A program made the translations under genes and the position numbers. A DNA stretch of 35,534 nucleotides, from contig JAKCCH010000025.1 in NCBI GenBank assembly GCA_021838945.1, forward strand, positions 1 to 35,534. The letters run 5' to 3'. Below the pieces are notes generated by a model that saw nothing but the letters and a program-made list of their open reading frames with translations, made no database searches and was not told where the DNA came from. Numbering within the stretch: position 1 is the stretch's first letter; every line of letters starts with the position of its first letter. Of this stretch, positions 25,461-31,727 are shown in pieces. The stretch is from Actinomycetes bacterium (GTDB taxonomy: Bacteria; Actinomycetota; Acidimicrobiia; Acidimicrobiales; Bog-793).

Positions 25461-25533
25461 TGGGGACGGAGGGACTCGAACCCTCACTGGAGGCGTTTTA
25501 AGCGCCCTGCCTCTGCCGTTGGGCTACGTCCCC
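25461..25533 (-). tRNA. tRNA, anticodon UAA (tRNA-Leu by anticodon) with short variable loop
   Basis: Reverse complement GGGGACG TA GCC-CAACGGCAGA-GGC A GGGCG-CTTAAAA-CGCCT CCAGT GAGGG-TTCGAGT-CCCTC CGTCCCC A folds as a 73-nt cloverleaf; CCA not encoded. Confidence 0.88.
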
Positions 25534-27176
25534 GTCGCCGGCTCAACCCGGCGCTGTCGCCCCTCGTCGGGCACGTGGACCCGAGCAGCGTGCTCCGCCT
25601 CACGCACACCGTAAGGTCCGAGGGCTTCGTCGAGCCACGCTCGCTCGACCTCCATCGGTGCGGCGAGGACCTCGACCGTTCGGCCGAGCCGCTTCGTCGC
25701 CCGCACCGTCGCGTCGTAGCGGGGCCACTCTCCCGAGACGTCGTTCGATGGGTCTCCCGTTCGGGCGAACGACGTCCAGGCGCGACGCATCACCTGGCTG
25801 AGCTGCTCGGCCTCCTCTCCCCCGCCCGAGAAGATCGTCACGAACGGGTTGGTGCAACTCCCGAAAACAAAGGGCAGGTCGAGCGCGTGGCAGGACCCGA
25901 GCGCGCCACCGGCGAACGGTGACTCCCAGTCGAAGAGGTACGCGTAGACGTTGGGGCTCTGGCACCCGGTGGCGAGCCGCATCGCCGGAACCCGGAAGGT
26001 CCAGTCCGAAGCGAACGCCGAGTAGACGTCCGCCGGCTCGGGCGGCGTCGTGGAGCGCGCCACCAGCTCGCTCCGGTACGTCTCGACCGTCTTGGCCGCG
26101 TGGAGCACGTCGTCGAGCCCGGCTCCGCCGATCAAGCGGGAGACCTGGCGCTCGAGGCGCTCGTCATCGATGTCCCGGAGCGCCGCATTCGCCCACGTCC
26201 AGAAACGCCACTCGTCCCGGTTCGTCCCCACCAACACATCCACGGCGGCCGCGCTGCCCGCCGCGATGGCGGCCGCAGGGTGTTCGGCGAGCGACCCGCC
26301 GTCGATGACCGGCTGGAACGGCAGCCCGAGGAGCTCGTAGTTCGGGTAGATCGCGATCTGCGCCTTCAGGATCTCCTCGGCGGGCAGGTCGAGCAACGCC
26401 TGGCGATCGATCGTGGACAGGCCGATCTCGGCCACGAGGTCTTCGGCCACTCGGACAGCGGAACCCTCGCCCAAGGCGAGGGCGGCGCCGCTCTGGAGGA
26501 TGGCCCGTCTGAACAGGCGCCCCGAGGCCCTCGTGGCGAGGAGCGCTGCGACCGACATCGCCCCCGCCGACTCGCCGAAGATCGTGACGTTCTGCGGGTC
26601 GCCGCCGAAGTTCTCGATGTTGCTCCGGACCCACTCGAGAGCGGCGATCTGGTCCTGCAAGCCCCAGTTCCCGAAACCCGCACCGTTCCCGCCAACACCC
26701 TCCTCCACGAGCGCCGGGTGCGCGAGCCATCCGAGCGCGCCGAGCCGGTAGTTGACGGTGACGAGCACGACGCCGTCGCCCTCGGTGGCGAGCCGCTCAC
26801 CCGCGTAGAGCTGCGAGGAGGCGCTCCCGCTCACGAAACCCCCGCCGTGGATCCACACCATGACGGCCCGGCGGGCGGTCGGGTCCGGGTCGGGCGTGTA
26901 GACGTTCAGGTACAGGCAGTCCTCGGACTGCTCGAGTGGGTCGCCGGGCACTGATCCGGCCGGGTCGGGCGGCGGCTGCAGGCTCATCGGCATCCACGCC
27001 GTCGCGTCCCGCTCCCCGACCCACGCTTGCGGCGGCCGCGGGGCCCGGAACCGGAGGTCCCCGACCGGAGGCGCCGCGTAGGGGATGCCGCGGAAGACCG
27101 CCAGCTCGTCCTTGAGCTCACCGGCGACCGTCCCCGCCGTGGTCTCGACCCTGATGCGCTCGGTGTCCGAACTCAC
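25524..27176 (-). CDS. Carboxylesterase/lipase family protein (type B)
   Basis: VRVETTAGTVAGELKDELAVFRGIPYAAPPVGDLRFRAPRPP...SEDCLYLNVYTPD...VMVWIHGGGFVSGSASS...NVTIFGESAGAMSVAALL. Confidence 0.95.
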   Translation of the reverse strand: MSSDTERIRVETTAGTVAGELKDELAVFRGIPYAAPPVGDLRFRAPRPPQAWVGERDATAWMPMSLQPPPDPAGSVPGDPLEQSEDCLYLNVYTPDPDPTARRAVMVWIHGGGFVSGSASSQLYAGERLATEGDGVVLVTVNYRLGALGWLAHPALVEEGVGGNGAGFGNWGLQDQIAALEWVRSNIENFGGDPQNVTIFGESAGAMSVAALLATRASGRLFRRAILQSGAALALGEGSAVRVAEDLVAEIGLSTIDRQALLDLPAEEILKAQIAIYPNYELLGLPFQPVIDGGSLAEHPAAAIAAGSAAAVDVLVGTNRDEWRFWTWANAALRDIDDERLERQVSRLIGGAGLDDVLHAAKTVETYRSELVARSTTPPEPADVYSAFASDWTFRVPAMRLATGCQSPNVYAYLFDWESPFAGGALGSCHALDLPFVFGSCTNPFVTIFSGGGEEAEQLSQVMRRAWTSFARTGDPSNDVSGEWPRYDATVRATKRLGRTVEVLAAPMEVERAWLDEALGPYGVREAEHAARVHVPDEGRQRRVEPATGT

Positions 27177-27220
27177 TCCAACTCCTCACGTCGTGCTCAG
27201 CCTCTGGCCCGTCCGCCGCT

Positions 27221-27260
27221 GGTTCAGATTGTTGCCGAGATCGGGGGTGAACACTCAACC
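27221..27260. repeat. 40-bp palindromic-ended repeat element, copy R3
   Basis: ggttcagattgttgccgagatcgggggtgaacactcaacc. Confidence 0.75.
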
Positions 27261-27271
27261 GGCGGCGTGGC

Positions 27272-27311
27272 GGTTCAGGTTTCGCCCTCGGTGGCGACAG
27301 CAGTCTCAACC
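27272..27311. repeat. 40-bp palindromic-ended repeat element, copy R4
   Basis: ggttcaggtttcgccctcggtggcgacagcagtctcaacc. Confidence 0.78.
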
Positions 27312-27372
27312 GGCGGCGTCGCGGCGGCGGCGGGAAGGTCATCCACGTGGCAACCGGACAGGTCAGCCGGGT

Positions 27373-27412
27373 GGTTGAGATTTCACCCGCCCGGCGTGCA
27401 GCAACCTCAACC
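27373..27412. repeat. 40-bp palindromic-ended repeat element, copy R5
   Basis: ggttgagatttcacccgcccggcgtgcagcaacctcaacc. Confidence 0.8.
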
Positions 27413-27459
27413 GCTCACTCAACCGCCCAGCGGGGTGGTCGCCCCCACGCCTCAGAGTG

Positions 27460-27488
27460 TTGACATCTGTGGCTGGTGTTGGCAAAGT
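27460..27488 (+). promoter_or_regulatory. Candidate promoter TTGACA-N17-CAAAGT for the NlpC/P60 gene
   Basis: TTGACA at 27460-27465 with -10-like CAAAGT at 27483-27488, 8 nt before the ATG at 27497 (would give a near-leaderless mRNA). Confidence 0.35.
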
Positions 27489-27496
27489 GGTTCCTG

Positions 27497-28777
27497 ATGC
27501 AAATGGGGATCGTGCGCTCTCGGCGCCTTGCGGCCGCCGGCGGAGCGCTGTTCATCGCCCTCGCGACGGTTGTTCCGGCGGTCTCCGCACTCGCCGCACC
27601 GACGAAGGCCCAGATCCAGTCGATGCGACAGCGCGCTGCCGCGCTCGCCAACCAGCTCGCGAGGGACCAGCAGCGGGTCGTCCGCATCTCGGAGGCGTAC
27701 GACGAGGCACGGATCACGCTCGCCAACGACCGGCGCACCCTCCAGGCGACGCAGCGCAAGCTCGAGCAACGCCAACATCAGCTCGACGCCGCACGAGTCC
27801 AGCTTCGCAACGCCGCTGTCGCTGCCTACGTGACAGGCGATGGCCAGCAGGCGCAGTTCGCAGCCCTCCTCAACCCGGACCTTGCCGCCGGCGACAGCAT
27901 CGCCGTGTACGGCAGCTCCGTCGCCACCAACCTGCACAGCGCCGTGCTTGCCCTCGACAACGCTTCCCGCCGCCTCGCAGCCGAGCGTGACGTGCAGCGC
28001 CAGGAGGAGCGGCAGGCTGCAGCTGTCGTCCGCCAGATCGCGGCGGAGCGGTCGGCCGCAGAGGCAGCGACGGCTCAGATCACCGGGATCCTCCACCAGG
28101 TGCGCGGCCAGATCGCCCACATGATGGTCGAGTACGAGGCATACCAGGCCAAGCTCGCTGCAGAGCGGGCCGCCGCCGCAAGAGCCGCCGCCGAGCGGGC
28201 TGCTGCGGCAGCGGCGGCTGAAGCAGCAGCTGCGGCGGCAGCCGCGGTCGCCGACGCGCACCCGTCGTCCGGCAACCAGGCAGGAGCCGGAGCCGCCGCC
28301 GGCTCGGCCGGCCAGGCCGGCTCGGCCGGAGGTGGCAGCTCGTCGGGTGGCGGTGGGACGACCGTCATCGGGCAGACCCTCGTCCCGGCAGGGAGGAACG
28401 CCGCCGGACAGGCAGCCGTCGCGGCCGCCGAGGGCTACATCGGTGTCCCCTATGTCTGGGGCGGCGCGAGCCGCAAGGGCGTCGACTGCTCCGGCCTCAC
28501 GATGCTCGCCTGGGCGGCAGCCGGCGTTCAGCTCGCGCACGGTGCGACCTCGCAGTGGCAGGTGTCCACACCGGTCCAGGCCAGCCAGATCGAGCCCGGC
28601 GACCTGATCTTCTACCACTTCGCCAACGACGGGCCGTGGCCGATCACCCATGTGGCCATGTACATCGGATCCGGGCCGTACGGGACCAACACGATCCTGC
28701 AGGCGGCCGAGACCGGCACCAACGTCGGCTACTACGCCATGTACTGGGGCGGTTTCGTCGCCTTCGGACAGCCGTAG
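27497..28777 (+). CDS. Secreted NlpC/P60 family peptidoglycan hydrolase with N-terminal coiled coil
   Basis: Signal peptide, coiled coil (AQIQSMRQRAAALANQLARDQQRV...), Ala/Gly-rich linker, then VAAAEGYIGVPYVWGGASRKGVDCSGLTMLAW...GDLIFYHF...THVAMYIGSG. Confidence 0.93.
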   Translation: MQMGIVRSRRLAAAGGALFIALATVVPAVSALAAPTKAQIQSMRQRAAALANQLARDQQRVVRISEAYDEARITLANDRRTLQATQRKLEQRQHQLDAARVQLRNAAVAAYVTGDGQQAQFAALLNPDLAAGDSIAVYGSSVATNLHSAVLALDNASRRLAAERDVQRQEERQAAAVVRQIAAERSAAEAATAQITGILHQVRGQIAHMMVEYEAYQAKLAAERAAAARAAAERAAAAAAAEAAAAAAAAVADAHPSSGNQAGAGAAAGSAGQAGSAGGGSSSGGGGTTVIGQTLVPAGRNAAGQAAVAAAEGYIGVPYVWGGASRKGVDCSGLTMLAWAAAGVQLAHGATSQWQVSTPVQASQIEPGDLIFYHFANDGPWPITHVAMYIGSGPYGTNTILQAAETGTNVGYYAMYWGGFVAFGQP

Positions 28778-28821
28778 GTCCCGTAGAGGGGCAGCCGGTA
28801 CCCGCCACTACGATCGGCTTT

Positions 28822-29766
28822 GTGGCGAGCAACTCGAACCGCAAGGCCCGGCAACCCCAGGCGGGGAACGGCAGCGAGATCGAGAGTGAGATCGACCGCG
28901 AGGTCGACGCCCCCATCGGCTCCCTCCTCAGGTTCCCCGGCGGGGATCCCTCCGACCGACTCCAGCAAACCGATCCGGCCCGACGGGGCGACGTCGACGA
29001 GTGGGGCCGTTCGGAGCACATGCGCCGGCTCATCCGCCAGCTCACGACCCCGATGTACCAGCGCTGGTTCCGGGTCGAGTGGGAGGGCCTCGAGAAGATC
29101 CCGCGGCACGGCGGCGCGCTGCTGATCGCCAACCACGGGGGCGCCATCCCGTCGGACGCTCCGATGATCATGCACGGCATCGAGCAGGAGCTGGGCCGGC
29201 CCGTCTACGGCCTTGCCGACAACTGGTTCCGCACCGTCCCACTCGTGGGAACCATGTGGAGCCGGGGAGGCGGTGTGCCCGCCCACCCGGACAACGCCCA
29301 CCGGATCCTCCACGAGCACGGCGACCTCGCGCTCGTGTTCCCCGAGGGAGCAAAGGGGCCGGGCAAGCTCGTGACGGAGCGGTACCGCCTACGACGGTTC
29401 GGCCGCGGCGGCTTCGTCGAGACTGCCATGCGTGCCGGCGTCCCGGTCATCCCCATCGCCTCGGTCGGCGCCGAGGAGTCGATGCCGATCCTCTACAAGT
29501 CCTCGGCCGGTGCCAGGCTGCTCCGACTTCCCTACCTGCCGCTCACCGCGAACCACCTCGTCTTCGGACCGGTCCTCGGCACCGTCATGTACCTCCCGTC
29601 CAAATTCCGGTTCCGCGTGCTCGACCCTGTGCACTTCGACGTCGAGCCGGGCCTCGCGCGCTACCCGCGCGGCCGCGTCATGGACGAGGCCGAGGCGATC
29701 CGCCAGAACCTCCAGGAGAACCTGTTCGACATGCTCGCCAAACGGCGCAGCATATGGTTCGGCTGA
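28822..29766 (+). CDS. Lysophospholipid acyltransferase (PlsC-like) family protein
   Basis: VEWEGLEKIPRHGGALLIANHGGAIPSDAPMIMHGI...ALVFPEGAKGPGKLVTERYRLRRFGRGGFVETAMRAGVPVIPIASVGAEE; acyltransferase NHxG variant and FPEG motifs; GTG start. Confidence 0.87.
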   Translation: MASNSNRKARQPQAGNGSEIESEIDREVDAPIGSLLRFPGGDPSDRLQQTDPARRGDVDEWGRSEHMRRLIRQLTTPMYQRWFRVEWEGLEKIPRHGGALLIANHGGAIPSDAPMIMHGIEQELGRPVYGLADNWFRTVPLVGTMWSRGGGVPAHPDNAHRILHEHGDLALVFPEGAKGPGKLVTERYRLRRFGRGGFVETAMRAGVPVIPIASVGAEESMPILYKSSAGARLLRLPYLPLTANHLVFGPVLGTVMYLPSKFRFRVLDPVHFDVEPGLARYPRGRVMDEAEAIRQNLQENLFDMLAKRRSIWFG

Positions 29767-29788
29767 GGCCGGGGCGGGAGCCATCGAA

Positions 29789-30997
29789 ATGGGCAGACGG
29801 ATCCTCCTCACCGGGCTGGACACGTTCTGGGGCGGTCGGGTCGCAGCCGCTCTCGAGCAGGACGACGACGTCGAGATGCTGCTCGGCATGGGCACCGGCC
29901 ACCCGAGCATCGAGCTCGAGCGAACCGAGTACGTCCGCGCCGACAACAGCTACTCGCTGCTCTCCCGGCTCGTGCGGGCCACCGGCGTGGACACGATCGT
30001 GCACACGTTTCTCGTCCTCGACTCGTCGAGCATGAGCGGTCGGGCACTGCACGAGACGAACGTCATCGGAACCATGAACCTCCTCGCCGCCGCCGGCGCG
30101 AGCGACTCGTCTGTCCGTCAGATCGTCGTCAAGTCGTCCTCGCTCGTCTACGGCTCCCACCCGGCGGACCCCACCTGGTTCAAGGAGGACACGCCGCGGA
30201 GCCGGGCGCCCCGCAACCGGGTCGAGCGGTCGCTCTGCGAGGTCGAGAGCTACGTCCACGACTTCGCTGTGGACAACCCCGGTGTGGCGGTGTCGATGCT
30301 GCGCTTCGCCAACGTGTTGGGCGCCGACATCGACACGCCGATCTCGCGCAACCTGGCGCGCGGCATCATGCCGTCCATCGCCGGCTTCGACCCTCTCATC
30401 CAGTTCGTCGAGGAGGACGACGTGGTCCGCTGCGTCGAGTTCGTGGTGAAGTCGGGGCTACGCGGCGTCTTCAACGTCGCCGGCGACGGCAAGCTGCCCG
30501 TCAGCGAGGTCGCCTCCATCGCAGGGGCACGGCGTCTTCACCTCCCGCCCTTCTTCACGGCGCACGCTGCCGCACCGTTCGTGCGGGCGCGCCTCCTCTC
30601 GTTCCCGAACGAGCTCGAGGACCTCCTGCGCTACGGCCGCGGCATCGACACGACGGCCATCAAAGAGGCGGGCTTCACGCCGTCGACGACGGCGGCAGGA
30701 GCCGTCGAGCGTTTCGCCCAGTCGAACCGGTTGCGCCGGACCGTCGGCGACCAGCTCCCGCACTACAAGTACGAGGCCGACATCGAAGCGTTCTTCAAGC
30801 ACTCACCGGCGGTCGTGCGGCCGGTCGGCGGCCATGCCGGCCACACGAACGCAGGCAGCAGCGGTGACCGTGCCACCGGCCACGACGCTCCCGCCGGCGT
30901 CACCCGGCGGGCGCGAACCCGTGCAGCTGCTCAGAACCCCCGGGGTCCCAGCGGCAGTGAGGACCGCCCGAACGTCGGCGGACCGCTGAGCCACTGA
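29789..30997 (+). CDS. NAD-dependent epimerase/dehydratase (extended SDR)
   Basis: MGRRILLTGLDTFWGGRVAAALEQDDDVEMLLGMG...NVIGTMNLLAAAGASDSSVRQIVVKSSSLVYGSHPADP...GVFNVAGDGKLPVSEVASIAG. Confidence 0.9.
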   Translation: MGRRILLTGLDTFWGGRVAAALEQDDDVEMLLGMGTGHPSIELERTEYVRADNSYSLLSRLVRATGVDTIVHTFLVLDSSSMSGRALHETNVIGTMNLLAAAGASDSSVRQIVVKSSSLVYGSHPADPTWFKEDTPRSRAPRNRVERSLCEVESYVHDFAVDNPGVAVSMLRFANVLGADIDTPISRNLARGIMPSIAGFDPLIQFVEEDDVVRCVEFVVKSGLRGVFNVAGDGKLPVSEVASIAGARRLHLPPFFTAHAAAPFVRARLLSFPNELEDLLRYGRGIDTTAIKEAGFTPSTTAAGAVERFAQSNRLRRTVGDQLPHYKYEADIEAFFKHSPAVVRPVGGHAGHTNAGSSGDRATGHDAPAGVTRRARTRAAAQNPRGPSGSEDRPNVGGPLSH

Positions 30998-31587
30998 CGC
31001 ACGTAGCGGTCACGGCGCTCGGCCCACTCCTCGGACGTGATGGCGTAACGAACGTGGTCCTCCCACCGACCGTCGATCTCGAGGTAGCGCAAGGCGATGC
31101 CCTCGCCGCGCAGCCAGAGCTTCTGGGCGACCCGCCGGCTCGGCCGGTTCCTCGGGATGATCGAGATCTGCAGCCTGTGCAGGCCGAGCTCCTCGAAGGC
31201 GAAGTGGAACAGCACCACACACGCCTCGGGCACGTACCCGCGGCCGGCCTGCAGCTGGTCCACCCAGTAGCCCACGTAGGCGTTCTGGAACGGTCCTCGT
31301 TGGATGGACGAGAGGTTGATCTCCCCGACGAAACGAGCCGCGGCGAAGATCCCGAAACCGTACCCGGTACCGAGCTGCCGCTCTCGTTCCCGCATGGAGC
31401 AACGGGCGAGGAAGCTGGCACGATCTTCCGGCGGGTACGGCGCACCGGTCGGCCGCGGCTCCCACGGGAGCAGCCACTCCCGCGAGCGCGTCCGCACCTC
31501 GGACCACTCGTCGAAATCGCTCTCGTGCAGCGGACGCAACCGGACACGCTTGCCGACGAGCTCGGTGGACGTTCCCGGGATCGTCAA
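30931..31587 (-). CDS. GNAT family N-acetyltransferase (RimJ/RimL-like)
   Basis: TELVGKRVRLRPLHESDFDEWSEVRTRSREWLLPWEP...VGEINLSSIQRGPFQNAYVGYWVDQLQAGRGYVPEACVVLFHFAFEELGLHRLQISIIPRNRPSRRVAQKLW. Confidence 0.93.
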   Translation of the reverse strand: MTIPGTSTELVGKRVRLRPLHESDFDEWSEVRTRSREWLLPWEPRPTGAPYPPEDRASFLARCSMRERERQLGTGYGFGIFAAARFVGEINLSSIQRGPFQNAYVGYWVDQLQAGRGYVPEACVVLFHFAFEELGLHRLQISIIPRNRPSRRVAQKLWLRGEGIALRYLEIDGRWEDHVRYAITSEEWAERRDRYVRQWLSGPPTFGRSSLPLGPRGF

Positions 31588-31727
31588 CTACCGGGTACCG
31601 CCGTTGTCGATCGGGCAGACGTCTCCACGCACCTATCGTCGCAGATCGCGACGCTCGTTGCGTACTATTGCCACAGGGTGAGAGTTGCGCGCACACCGTG
31701 CGGAGCGGTATCACCACAGCCGCCGAC

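Noticed and set aside
27221-27412. CRISPR array
   Set aside because: Three 40-bp elements with irregular spacing (11 and 61 bp), diverged interiors and no cas genes; conserved parts are only the ends.
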